Source of the DNA: Alcaligenaceae bacterium
GTDB lineage: Bacteria; Pseudomonadota; Gammaproteobacteria; Burkholderiales; Burkholderiaceae_B
DNA: 64,000 bases
Reading direction: 5' to 3'
NCBI GenBank assembly: GCA_013416405.1
Contig: JACCET010000001.1
Span: 310,001 to 374,000, forward strand
Part shown: positions 56,494 through 64,000 of the stretch, one piece after another
Layout: each line of letters begins with the position of its first letter
Position numbering within the stretch: position 1 is the stretch's first letter
Program-made: the position numbers and the translations under genes
The notes under the pieces: generated by a model
Seen by the model: only the letters and a program-made list of their open reading frames with translations
Told to the model about the DNA's origin: nothing
The model's database searches: none

Positions 56494-57282
56494 CTATGAA
56501 CGTTTGAAGTTCAGTGTTGCAATAACGGGCGTGTGGTCTGAGGGTTGCTCGTTGCCTCTGGGGCCTTTGTCTATGCTACAGGATGAGCAATAAGGCAGCA
56601 AGGCATTCGATAGCAAAACATGATCAATACGCAGGCCGGCATTACGCCGGAAGGCAAAGCGTCGATAGTCCCACCATGTAAACGATTTTTCATCCTGTTC
56701 GAATTCGCGGAATGAGTCGGTCAAACCTAGTGCCAGCAAGGCGTTGAAGGCTGCGCGTTCGGGTTCGGATACCAGAACGTCGCCCACCCATTTTTGCGGG
56801 TCATGAACGTCTTCGTCGTGTGGCGCCACGTTGTAGTCACCCAGAATCGCCAGGCGCGGATAACGCTGCATTTCCTGCTCCAGCCAAGCATTCAGGGCCT
56901 GAAACCACCGGAGCTTGTATTCATATTTGTCACTGCCTACCGCTTGCCCGTTGGGGCAATAGGCGCTGATCACCCGAATATCGCCCACGGGACTGGGTAG
57001 TGTGGTGGCGATGATGCGCTGTTGGTGGTCTTCGAATCCCGGCAAATTGCGCTGGACATCCGTGCCCACGTCCTTGGTAATGATGGCCACCCCGTTATAG
57101 GTTTTTTGTCCGGCCCAGCAAGCCTGAAAGCCCGCTTCGGTAAACGCCTCGATGGGAAATTTCTCGTCAGGCAGTTTTAATTCTTGCAAACATAGCGCCT
57201 CGACGGGGGAGTTTTCCAGCCAGTCCAGCACTTGCTGCAGGCGTACTTTCAGCGAATTGACGTTCCATGTTGCTAGCTTCAC
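56494..57282 (-). CDS. xthA: Exodeoxyribonuclease III (XthA)
   Basis: This is a 262-residue AP endonuclease and 3'-5' exonuclease for base-excision repair. TWNVNSLKVRL, the metal-binding CLQELKLPDEKFP, AILGDYNVAP with the catalytic aspartate and asparagine, and the terminal SDHTPV are present. It starts at a GTG (57282) with GAGG five bases upstream. The C-terminal catalytic histidine is intact. Confidence 0.95.
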   Translation of the reverse strand: MKLATWNVNSLKVRLQQVLDWLENSPVEALCLQELKLPDEKFPIEAFTEAGFQACWAGQKTYNGVAIITKDVGTDVQRNLPGFEDHQQRIIATTLPSPVGDIRVISAYCPNGQAVGSDKYEYKLRWFQALNAWLEQEMQRYPRLAILGDYNVAPHDEDVHDPQKWVGDVLVSEPERAAFNALLALGLTDSFREFEQDEKSFTWWDYRRFAFRRNAGLRIDHVLLSNALLPYCSSCSIDKGPRGNEQPSDHTPVIATLNFKRS

Positions 57283-57356
57283 GTGATCCTCGATGTATCT
57301 AAGTTATTGAGCTGATTGGATTTATTCTTGACTATAGGTTACCCTAGAAGAGTACG

Positions 57357-57377
57357 AAGGCGCACGGTGCGCCTTTT
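57357..57377 (+). promoter_or_regulatory. Leader hairpin before the 47-residue gene
   Basis: AAGGCGCA and TGCGCCTT pair across a three-base loop, followed by TTTT, 23 bases before the start codon of the small gene. A TTGACT -35-like hexamer (57328-57333) lies upstream, but I see no good -10. It may act as an attenuator or RNA-stability element. Confidence 0.4.
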
Positions 57378-57399
57378 GTAATGCACTAAGGAGTTCAAC

Positions 57400-57543
57400 A
57401 TGACAAGTAAACCGACTGCAAAAAAGCAGCCATTCGTAATTGAACCACTTAACTGGGTTGCACCCAGTGCATCGGACGAAAAAGCTGAAAAAAGCGCCGA
57501 TGATGCGAAGCAAGCCAAGCAGCAAAAAGAATCCCAGGACTAA
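57400..57543 (+). CDS. Small hypothetical protein (47 residues)
   Basis: The sequence shows an ATG at 57400 preceded by a perfect AAGGAG at the right spacing, 47 sense codons and a TAA. The product has a short ordered-looking part (KKQPFVIEPLNWVAPSASDE) and a hydrophilic Lys/Asp/Gln-rich tail. It has its own leader and a very strong terminator, so it is almost certainly a real expression unit, coding or not. I do not recognise a family. It is divergent from xthA. Confidence 0.72.
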   Translation: MTSKPTAKKQPFVIEPLNWVAPSASDEKAEKSADDAKQAKQQKESQD

Positions 57544-57561
57544 CCCGGCCTGATCGAATTC

Positions 57562-57603
57562 TGACAAAAAAAGCAGAGCCCACCAGCTCTGCTTTTTTTG
57601 TCA
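57562..57603 (+). terminator. Strong intrinsic terminator after the small gene
   Basis: An 18-base perfect stem (TGACAAAAAAAGCAGAGC with its complement at 57586-57603), six-base loop CCACCA and seven T residues inside the right arm make a very strong stop 19 bases after the small gene. Confidence 0.92.
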
Positions 57604-57699
57604 GTGTCCGGTGGCAAATATACGGTTATCATGTTTTTGTGCAGTGCGGTAATATTTGCCGACTGATCTCATTTACAGATAACAACCAGGAGCCATCAC

Positions 57700-58881
57700 A
57701 TGGAAGAAGTCGTTATAGTTGGAGCATACCGCACCGCCATCGGAGACTTTGGTGGAGCATTGAAAGACGTGCCGCCTTGCGAACTGGGTGCAACTGTCAT
57801 TAGGGCGGTGCTGGATCGCAGCAATGTTCCCGCAGCCGATGTCGGTCACGTGGTCATGGGCCATGTCATCAATACCGAGCCGCGCGATATGTATCTTTCG
57901 CGTGTGGCGGCCGTTCAGGCCGGTGTGCCGCACGATACCCCCGCCTTCAACGTGAACCGCTTGTGCGGCTCAGGTCTGCAGGCTATTGTTTCGGCTGCAC
58001 AATCATTGATGCTGGGCGATGCCCAGGTAGCCATAGCCGGCGGTGCCGAAAGCATGAGTCGTGCACCCTATATAACACCGGCCCATCGTTGGGGCGCCCG
58101 GATGGGCGATAGCACCTTGCTGGATATGATGGCGGGCGCCTTGTCCGACCCCTTCGAGAAAATGCATATGGGGGTAACGGCTGAAAACGTCGCAACGAAA
58201 TACTCCATCAGCCGCGAAGAACAAGACGGCCTGGCACTGCAATCCCACCAGCGTGCCGAAGCAGCGATCACGAAAGGCTACTTCAAGGATCAAATTGTTC
58301 CTGTCGTACAGAAGACCCGCAAGGGCGATGTCGTTTTTGACACCGACGAACACGTACGCCTGGGTGCTACGGCTGAAAATTTCTCCAAGCTCAAGCCTGT
58401 ATTCGTCAAAGAAAACGGCACGGTTACGGCAGGCAATGCCTCGGGCCTGAATGACGGCGCCGGCGCCGTATTGCTCATGACGGCCACGCAGGCCCAGGCC
58501 AAAGGGTTGGCGCCCATGGCCAGGCTGGTGTCGTACGGCCATGCCGGTGTCGATCCCCGATACATGGGTATGGGCCCTGTGCCAGCCACGAAAATCGCAC
58601 TGGAAAAAGCGGGCTTGAGCATAGAGCAAATGGATGTCATCGAAGCCAACGAGGCCTTTGCTGCGCAGGCATGCGCAGTCACCAAGGGCTTGGGCATGGA
58701 TCCAGCCAAGGTGAACCCCAATGGCAGTGGCATAGGTCTGGGCCATCCAATTGGCGCCACAGGGGCCATTATCACGGTCAAGGCATTGCACGAGCTGGCG
58801 CGTATCCAGGGGCGTTACGCACTGGTTACCATGTGCATAGGCGGCGGACAAGGTATCGCGGCGATCTTTGAACGTGTCTGA
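57700..58881 (+). CDS. Acetyl-CoA C-acyltransferase (BktB-like thiolase)
   Basis: This is a 393-residue thiolase that joins or cleaves acyl-CoA with acetyl-CoA. The catalytic residues are Cys89 in NRLCGSGLQAI, His349 in GLGHPIGATG and Cys379 in CIGGGQG. The NPNGSGIGLGHP segment resembles BktB, the beta-ketothiolase accepting longer chains, more than PhaA. AGGAG precedes the ATG. Its end overlaps a SpeE-like methyltransferase gene. Which pathway it serves (beta-oxidation or polyhydroxyalkanoate supply) is not evident. Confidence 0.93.
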   Translation: MEEVVIVGAYRTAIGDFGGALKDVPPCELGATVIRAVLDRSNVPAADVGHVVMGHVINTEPRDMYLSRVAAVQAGVPHDTPAFNVNRLCGSGLQAIVSAAQSLMLGDAQVAIAGGAESMSRAPYITPAHRWGARMGDSTLLDMMAGALSDPFEKMHMGVTAENVATKYSISREEQDGLALQSHQRAEAAITKGYFKDQIVPVVQKTRKGDVVFDTDEHVRLGATAENFSKLKPVFVKENGTVTAGNASGLNDGAGAVLLMTATQAQAKGLAPMARLVSYGHAGVDPRYMGMGPVPATKIALEKAGLSIEQMDVIEANEAFAAQACAVTKGLGMDPAKVNPNGSGIGLGHPIGATGAIITVKALHELARIQGRYALVTMCIGGGQGIAAIFERV

Positions 58882-59641
58882 CTCCCAACCTTATCTGTCC
58901 GACGAACCCACACTGTCTGAGCTGGATGGCATACGCTATCTGCACTTTGGCACTGAGTGGGTGCAGGGCGCAATGCGGGTGGGTAAGCCCGCCGAGTTGG
59001 TACTGGCCTATACGGCGCAGATGATGGCCTGGCTCATGTTCCTTGAGCCAGCCAAGACCGATACTGTGGGCATTATGGGGTTGGGTGCGGGATCCCTGCT
59101 CAGGTATACGCTCAAACATACGCCAGCGTCAGTTGTGACGGTAGAGTGGAACCCAGCCGTTACGGCGATCTGCCGCGCTTACTTTCGCTTGCCCGAAACA
59201 CGCAGATCCAGCATAGATCATGCTGACGCAGGCTTGTGGGTGCAGGACAGCCGGAATTTCAACCGATACACGGCGTTGATGGTTGATTTGTACGATGCCC
59301 ACGCGCTCGGCCCGGTACGTGATTCCCTCGATTTTTACCAAGGCTGTTACCGCAGCCTGGCGGATACCGGCGTCATGACGGTGAATTTGTTTGGTGAGCA
59401 TGACAGCTTTGCACCCAATATCCGGAACATCCGCGCGGCCTTTGACGGCAGAGTGCTTGAGTTGCCCGAAATGGATGCCGGCAATCGGATAGTGCTGGCG
59501 TTCAAGGGACCTGTGCTGGACGTCAGCGCCAGGCAATTTCTGCTGCGCGCCGAAGAACTTGAGTCCAGATATGGCTTGCCCGCACGCCGTTGGGCCAGAG
59601 AGCTTCTGTCGCAAGGGCGGGGCCGTTCGCTGTCGGTGTAG
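58868..59641 (+). CDS. SpeE-like methyltransferase-fold protein
   Basis: This 257-residue protein resembles spermidine synthases in its fold. It has the nucleotide-binding GIMGLGAGSLLRYTLKH, an ENLxxx-like EWNPAVTAICRAYF, and MVDLYDAHALGPV where the enzyme family carries its catalytic aspartate. The polyamine-gate residues are not convincing. Start is a TTG at 58868 or a GTG at 58874, both overlapping the thiolase stop, so translation is probably coupled. The function is uncertain; bacterial SpeE-like proteins without SpeD partners are common. Confidence 0.72.
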   Translation: MNVSDSQPYLSDEPTLSELDGIRYLHFGTEWVQGAMRVGKPAELVLAYTAQMMAWLMFLEPAKTDTVGIMGLGAGSLLRYTLKHTPASVVTVEWNPAVTAICRAYFRLPETRRSSIDHADAGLWVQDSRNFNRYTALMVDLYDAHALGPVRDSLDFYQGCYRSLADTGVMTVNLFGEHDSFAPNIRNIRAAFDGRVLELPEMDAGNRIVLAFKGPVLDVSARQFLLRAEELESRYGLPARRWARELLSQGRGRSLSV

Positions 59642-59678
59642 CAGGCAGCTTGGCGGAAATTTCCGGGCTCGTTACCCC

Positions 59679-59710
59679 ATACCTCAAGGGATATCCCTTG
59701 AGGTATTTTC
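59679..59710. terminator. Perfect-palindrome terminator after the SpeE-like gene
   Basis: ATACCTCAAGGGAT followed directly by its complement (59693-59706) forms a 28-base perfect palindrome, then TTTCGCTTT. It ends the thiolase/SpeE-like unit 38 bases after the stop. Confidence 0.85.
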
Positions 59711-59787
59711 GCTTTCAACGGGTTAGACTAGCGCCCATCTGCGGCGTGTGTACAAGCGCCGCCAGTCATTTGTTCAAGGAGTACTTC

Positions 59788-60756
59788 ATGATGTTTAGCA
59801 ACTCTGCCAAGCTGGCTTTCGGCGCCGCGGCAATTCTCAGCGCGCTGGCGCATGGGCCGGTATCGGCCCAGTCGGTAGCGGTCACATCCATCGTCGAGCA
59901 TCCGGCGCTGGATTCCATCAAAGATGGCGTCGAGCAAGCGCTGAAAGAGGCTGGTTATACTCAGGCCAAGGGGCTGGAATGGCAATTCCAGACTGCGCAG
60001 GGCAACACCGCCATTGCAGCGCAAATTGCACGTAAGTTTGTGGGCGACAATCCTGATGTGATCGTTGCCATTGCCACGCCGTCCGCCCAGGCTGTTGTTG
60101 CAGCAACCAAATCCATACCGGTGGTTTACTCGGCGGTCACCGATCCCGTAGCCGCCCAGCTGGTTCCGTCCATGGGCCCATCGGCCACCAACGTTACCGG
60201 TGTTTCCGACAGCCTTGCTCTGGAAAAACAGGTAGAGCTCATCAAGAAAGTGCTGCCAGACGCCAAGCGCGTGGGCATGGTCTACAACCCCGGCGAGGCC
60301 AACTCGGTGGTGGTTGTCGAGCAAATGCGCAAGCTGCTGCAACAATCCGATATGTCGCTGGTCGAAGCCACAGCGGCTCGCACGGTCGATGTAGGCGCGG
60401 CTGCGCGCAGTCTGGTTGGCAAAGTTGATGTCATCTACACCAATACCGACAACAACGTGGTGTCCGCCTACGAGGCCCTGGTCAAGGTTGGGAATGATGC
60501 CAAGATCCCCCTCATCGCGTCGGATACCGACAGCGTCAAGCGCGGTGCCATTGCTGCCCTGGGCGTCAACTACAAAAACCTCGGCCTGCAAACCGGCAAA
60601 ATGGTCATCAAGATTCTGAAGGGCGCGAAGCCTGGCGACCTGGCCTCCGAAACCAGCGACAAGCTCGAGCTTTATGTCAATCCGGGCGCCGCGAAGAAGC
60701 AGGGCGTTACGCTCTCCGAAGACTTCATCAAGTCGGCCACCCAGGTTGTCGAGTAA
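59788..60756 (+). CDS. ABC transporter substrate-binding protein (ABC_sub_bind, TrpX-like)
   Basis: This is a 322-residue periplasmic protein of the ABC_sub_bind family (PF04392-type), often linked to tryptophan or tyrosine uptake and to unknown ligands. A Sec signal peptide spans about 1-27 (ending PVSAQ). IVEHPALDSIKDGVEQALKEAG, ATPSAQAVVAATKSIPVVYSAVTDPVAAQL and VYNPGEANSV are diagnostic. AAGGA lies seven bases before the first ATG. It is followed by a hairpin and then its permease and ATPase genes. Confidence 0.9.
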   Translation: MMFSNSAKLAFGAAAILSALAHGPVSAQSVAVTSIVEHPALDSIKDGVEQALKEAGYTQAKGLEWQFQTAQGNTAIAAQIARKFVGDNPDVIVAIATPSAQAVVAATKSIPVVYSAVTDPVAAQLVPSMGPSATNVTGVSDSLALEKQVELIKKVLPDAKRVGMVYNPGEANSVVVVEQMRKLLQQSDMSLVEATAARTVDVGAAARSLVGKVDVIYTNTDNNVVSAYEALVKVGNDAKIPLIASDTDSVKRGAIAALGVNYKNLGLQTGKMVIKILKGAKPGDLASETSDKLELYVNPGAAKKQGVTLSEDFIKSATQVVE

Positions 60757-60797
60757 AATACTGTTGCTTGTCGGCTGAAAAGCGGCTGCACAGATTA

Positions 60798-60838
60798 AAG
60801 CAGGCGGGTTGTTGCCTACAGCCCGCCTGCTTCTATTT
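60798..60838 (+). terminator. Intergenic hairpin between binding-protein and permease genes
   Basis: AAGCAGGCGGG pairs with CCCGCCTGCTT (60822-60832) across 13 bases, followed by TTCTATTTT. It fits a partial terminator that would lower expression of permease and ATPase compared with the binding protein. Confidence 0.75.
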
Positions 60839-60858
60839 TGGCTACATTCATAACATCA

Positions 60859-61755
60859 ATGTCTATTTATTCTTTATGGGGCGCGCTTGAAATTGGCCTG
60901 ATCTTTGGCCTGGTGGCGCTTGGGGTATTCATTTCGTTCAGGGTGCTGCGCTTTCCCGACCTGACCGTGGACGGCAGTTTTCCCTTGGGTGGCGCAGTGG
61001 CCGCCACGCTCATCAGCGCGGGCCTGGATCCGTTCACCTCCACCCTGGCCGCCACGTTTGCCGGTGCCTTTGCCGGCATGATCACGGGATGGCTGAACGT
61101 CAGGCTCAAGATCATGGATTTGCTGGCCAGCATCCTGATGATGATAGCCTTGTATTCCATCAATCTGCGCATCATGGGGCGGCCCAACGTGCCGCTGATC
61201 ACCGAGCCTACCGTATTCACCATACTGCAGCCCGAAGGCATAAGCGACTATATCGTCCGTCCCTTGCTTTTGCTGGTATTGGTCATAGTCATAAAGCTTG
61301 GGCTTGATTGGTATTTTGCCACCAAAGCGGGGCTGGCCATGCGGGCTACGGGTTCAAACCCGCGCATGGCGCGCTCGCAGGGCGTGGCCACCGGCAACCG
61401 CGTGCTGGCCGGCATGGGCATATCCAATGCCTTGTGCGCGCTGGCCGGTGCGCTGTTTGCACAGTCGCAGGGCGGCGCCGATATTTCCATGGGCATAGGC
61501 ACCATCGTAATTGGCCTGGCAGCGGTGATCGTGGGTGAAAGCATCATGCCTTCGCGCCGCATGGTGGTGTTGACGCTTGCCGTGATCGTTGGCGCCATAC
61601 TGTATCGTTTCTTCATTGCCTTGGCCTTGAATGCCGATTTCATAGGCTTGAAGGCCCAGGACTTGAATTTGGTGACTGCCGTGCTGGTAACCATTGCCCT
61701 GGTCATTCCATTGCTTAAACAAAGACTGCGCGGCAAGAAGAAAGGGGGCTACTGA
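60859..61755 (+). CDS. ABC transporter permease (ABC_sub_bind partner)
   Basis: This is a 298-residue inner-membrane permease of the BPD_transp_2-type. It has about nine segments, with FRVLRFPDLTVDGSFPLGGAV and RATGSNPRMARSQGVATGNRV as family hallmarks. The first in-frame codon is a TTG at 60838; I place the start at the ATG at 60859 with moderate confidence, since neither has a strong ribosome binding site. It functions with the neighbouring binding protein and ATPase. Confidence 0.9.
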   Translation: MSIYSLWGALEIGLIFGLVALGVFISFRVLRFPDLTVDGSFPLGGAVAATLISAGLDPFTSTLAATFAGAFAGMITGWLNVRLKIMDLLASILMMIALYSINLRIMGRPNVPLITEPTVFTILQPEGISDYIVRPLLLLVLVIVIKLGLDWYFATKAGLAMRATGSNPRMARSQGVATGNRVLAGMGISNALCALAGALFAQSQGGADISMGIGTIVIGLAAVIVGESIMPSRRMVVLTLAVIVGAILYRFFIALALNADFIGLKAQDLNLVTAVLVTIALVIPLLKQRLRGKKKGGY

Positions 61756-61756
61756 T

Positions 61757-62551
61757 ATGCTGAGCGCCAAAAACCTGCACATTACCTTTAATCCGGGCAC
61801 ACCCATAGAAACCCGCGCCTTGCGTGGCATGACGCTGGAAATTCCCGCCGGGCAGTTTGTGACCGTCATAGGCTCCAACGGTGCGGGCAAATCCACCTTC
61901 CTGAATGCCGTGTCGGGCGACTTGCCCATTGACAGCGGCAGCATCGTCATCGACGGGCAAGACGTAACACGGCAACCGGTCTGGACGCGTGCGGAACGCG
62001 TGGCTCGGGTATTCCAGGACCCCATGGCGGGCACCTGCGAAGATCTCACGATTGAAGAAAATCTGGCCCTGGCCTATAGCCGTGGTGAACGCCGCGGGCT
62101 GAGTGCGGCCGTAAAGAAAACCATGCGCGACGAGTTTCGCGAACGTTTGTCGATATTGGGACTGGGGCTGGAAAACCGCCTGACCGACCGCATAGGCTTG
62201 CTGTCGGGTGGCCAGCGCCAGGCCGTCAGTTTGCTGATGGCTACATTGCGCCCGTCTCGTATATTGCTGCTCGACGAGCATACCGCTGCGCTCGACCCCC
62301 GCACCGCCCAGTTTGTACTTGAACTGACCACACGCATAGTGGCCGAAAGCAAGCTCACCACCATGATGGTCACGCACAGCATGCGTCAGGCGCTCGATGT
62401 CGGCGAGCGTACCGTCATGCTGCATCAGGGTAATGTGGTGCTCGATGTATCGGGCCCGGAACGTCAGGGGCTGGATGTTCCAGACCTGCTGCACATGTTC
62501 GAGCGCGTCAGGGGCGAAGCGCTGTCTGATGACGGCCTGCTGCTGAGTTAA
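61757..62551 (+). CDS. ABC transporter ATPase (ABC_sub_bind partner)
   Basis: This is a 264-residue ATPase with Walker A GSNGAGKST, signature LSGGQRQAVSLLMA, Walker B ILLLDEH (a histidine follows the Asp-Glu pair, as in the related ATPases of this transporter type) and MMVTHSMRQAL. It starts two bases after the permease stop codon. It completes the three-gene transporter. Confidence 0.92.
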   Translation: MLSAKNLHITFNPGTPIETRALRGMTLEIPAGQFVTVIGSNGAGKSTFLNAVSGDLPIDSGSIVIDGQDVTRQPVWTRAERVARVFQDPMAGTCEDLTIEENLALAYSRGERRGLSAAVKKTMRDEFRERLSILGLGLENRLTDRIGLLSGGQRQAVSLLMATLRPSRILLLDEHTAALDPRTAQFVLELTTRIVAESKLTTMMVTHSMRQALDVGERTVMLHQGNVVLDVSGPERQGLDVPDLLHMFERVRGEALSDDGLLLS

Positions 62552-62682
62552 GCGGCCGGGCACGGCCAAGCTTCACCGTTTGGTGGCTAATGCCATGGTT
62601 TTCCCTTTATACTCACGCTTTAACTAAGAGCCCAAGGCCCGGGGCGGACTCACGAAGTACCGCGCTGTACAGGAGTTATTGA

Positions 62683-63960
62683 ATGCCGAACCTTACACTG
62701 CTTACCCGGCGGCAAGGATATTATGTTGTGTTGGCCAGCGTCCTAGTGTTGGCCGCTTGCGGAGAAAAACCGCAGCAAAGCCAAGGAGACATGAAGGTCC
62801 CTGTCAGCGTCGTTACGGTTGAGCCATCGCGTACTGAAGTGTTTGTCGATCTTCCCGGCAGGGTGCAGGCGGTCAAGGATGCGCAGATCCGGGCCCGTGT
62901 AACGGGCATAGTCACCGAAATCAATTTTGAACAAGGCAGCGACGTCAAAGACGGGCAGCTGCTGTTTACGATAGACCCCGCGCCTTATGCGGCCCAGCGT
63001 GCTCAGGCAGCGGCACAACTGAAAAGCGCAGAAGCCGATGTGCGCAGCGCACAGCTGCTGGCAGATCGCTATTCCAAGCTCATCAAGGCCAATGCGGTCA
63101 GTCGCCAGGAATACGATAACGCGGTGGCGCGATCGGGCCAGGCCCAAGCGTCGGTGGCGGCCGCCAAGGCTGCCTTGCAAGGGGCCGATATCAATCTGGG
63201 CTATACCAAAGTCGTATCCCCCATCGATGGGCGCATAGGTCGATCCATGGTGACCGAAGGCGCGCTGGTCAGCGCGACTGAGGCAACGCAAATGGCATTG
63301 GTTCAGCAGCTGGATAAGGTCTATATCGACGTCACCCGCTCAACGACCGAACTCGCGGCCCTGCGCCGGGCGTTGGCAGACGGCGTGCTTACGCAATCGG
63401 GCGACGGCAGCCCCGTGGTTCAGGCTTTGCTCGACGATGGTTCGCCCTACGATCACGCAGGCAAATTGCTGTTTTCAGGCGTGACGGTTGATCCGGGTAC
63501 TGGCCAGGTCAGTCTGCGCGCCGAGTTTCCCAATCCTGATCAAATTCTGCTGCCAGGCATGTATGTGCGGGTGCGCGTGCCACAGGGCGTTGACGACAAG
63601 GCCCTGAAGGTCCCACAGCAAGCCATTCAGCGCACCGCCGATGGTCGCAGCAGCTTGATCGTGGTTCGTGAAGGTAAGGCGATAACCGTGCCGGTATCCA
63701 CGGGAGTGATCATCGATGGCCAGACCTTGATCACAAAAGGCCTTGCCGCCGGCGACCAGGTCGTAGTCGAGGGTTTCCAGAAAATCCGTCCGGGCGCTCC
63801 GGTGCAGCCCATGCCCTGGAAACCGGGTGCGCCTGCTGCCGGGCAGGGCGCCGCGCAAGCTCAGCAGGGTGGCCAACCAGGCGCAGCCCCCGAGGATAAC
63901 GGCGCCCAGGCAGCACCCGCAGACGCAAAACCCGCTGCGAAACCCGCCGAACAAGGCTGA
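62683..63960 (+). CDS. RND efflux pump periplasmic adaptor (AcrA/MexA family)
   Basis: This is a 425-residue membrane-fusion protein. It is a lipoprotein (lipobox VLAAC, Cys26). A first beta-barrel and lipoyl half (about 45-100, RVQAVKDAQIRARVTGIVTEI) is followed by an alpha-hairpin (about 100-170), the second lipoyl half (KVVSPIDGRIGRSMVTEGALV), beta-barrel and membrane-proximal domains. The C-terminal 40 residues are Ala/Gln/Pro-rich. AGGAG precedes the ATG. The RND pump gene should follow to the right, beyond the edge. Confidence 0.93.
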   Translation: MPNLTLLTRRQGYYVVLASVLVLAACGEKPQQSQGDMKVPVSVVTVEPSRTEVFVDLPGRVQAVKDAQIRARVTGIVTEINFEQGSDVKDGQLLFTIDPAPYAAQRAQAAAQLKSAEADVRSAQLLADRYSKLIKANAVSRQEYDNAVARSGQAQASVAAAKAALQGADINLGYTKVVSPIDGRIGRSMVTEGALVSATEATQMALVQQLDKVYIDVTRSTTELAALRRALADGVLTQSGDGSPVVQALLDDGSPYDHAGKLLFSGVTVDPGTGQVSLRAEFPNPDQILLPGMYVRVRVPQGVDDKALKVPQQAIQRTADGRSSLIVVREGKAITVPVSTGVIIDGQTLITKGLAAGDQVVVEGFQKIRPGAPVQPMPWKPGAPAAGQGAAQAQQGGQPGAAPEDNGAQAAPADAKPAAKPAEQG

Positions 63961-64000
63961 ATTTCAGCGTCAAATATGCTGCAGAGCCTGAGTGAACCTC

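Noticed and set aside
58003-58851. A 282-codon minus-strand frame opposite the thiolase gene
   Set aside because: The plus-strand thiolase has all catalytic residues; the opposite frame has no family features.
59728-60591. A 287-codon minus-strand frame opposite the ABC_sub_bind binding protein
   Set aside because: It is a shadow of the plus-strand gene and has no ribosome binding site or domain.
61715-62569. A 284-codon minus-strand frame opposite the ABC ATPase
   Set aside because: The plus strand carries Walker and signature motifs; the opposite frame has none.

Overview
The window is a chromosomal segment of a Gram-negative betaproteobacterium, most likely a member of the Alcaligenaceae (the Bordetella, Achromobacter, Pusillimonas and Advenella group). 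The evidence is moderately high G+C, TRAP and ABC_sub_bind-type transporters, the gene neighbourhoods gmk-rpoZ-spoT, surE-pcm-nlpD and tesA/ybbA, and overall protein character. The species cannot be named from sequence alone. Genes are densely packed. No gene-free stretch exceeds 300 bases, and I see no rRNA, tRNA, CRISPR array, insertion sequence or prophage.

Layout. 1-2040: a dctPQM TRAP transporter operon on the minus strand, cut by the left edge, with a perfect palindromic operator-like site upstream. 2288-3193: a DUF3597 protein and a carboxymuconolactone-decarboxylase-type protein, convergent across a shared terminator. 3275-17092: a catecholate (enterobactin-like) siderophore locus, all on the minus strand. 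In transcription order it holds a FecCD permease, its ATPase, a periplasmic binding protein, a cytoplasmic Fes/IroE-like esterase, EntE, a stand-alone aryl carrier protein, EntF (C-A-PCP-TE), a YncE-like beta-propeller protein, an isochorismatase (EntB without its carrier domain), EntA and a secreted IroE-like esterase. Candidate Fur sites precede the uptake block and entE. Together these genes would make 2,3-dihydroxybenzoate from isochorismate, load it on the separate carrier, join it to serine on EntF, import the ferric product and hydrolyse it. Isochorismate synthase, phosphopantetheinyl transferase, an outer-membrane receptor and an exporter are not in the window.

17242-33600 is mixed housekeeping: an amino-acid binding protein, a lipoprotein, an Lrp regulator divergent from an EamA exporter, CidA/CidB, an acyl-CoA ligase, YajQ, a YadGH-type ABC exporter, Nnr, a HAD hydrolase, TadA, an LD-carboxypeptidase with a His-rich head, YbiT, YigZ, thioredoxin and a purine permease. 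33747-48000 holds tsaD, plsY, surE-pcm-nlpD plus an exonuclease (with no rpoS beside nlpD), a Spy/CpxP-like protein, rlmD, argH, a YbdG-type channel, glnB, yaeQ, ubiC, an RsuA-family synthase, rlmJ and a glycerophosphodiester phosphodiesterase.

48082-64000 holds ppiD, a TesA-type esterase divergent from ybbA, an M23 peptidase, gmk-rpoZ-spoT, an unknown protein with a methyltransferase, xthA, an unannotated 47-residue protein with its own strong terminator, a BktB-like thiolase with a SpeE-like methyltransferase, a three-gene ABC_sub_bind transporter and the adaptor of an RND efflux pump that continues past the right edge.

The most interesting region is the siderophore locus: its carrier domain is split off, it contains a YncE-like gene, and it has two differently located esterases.
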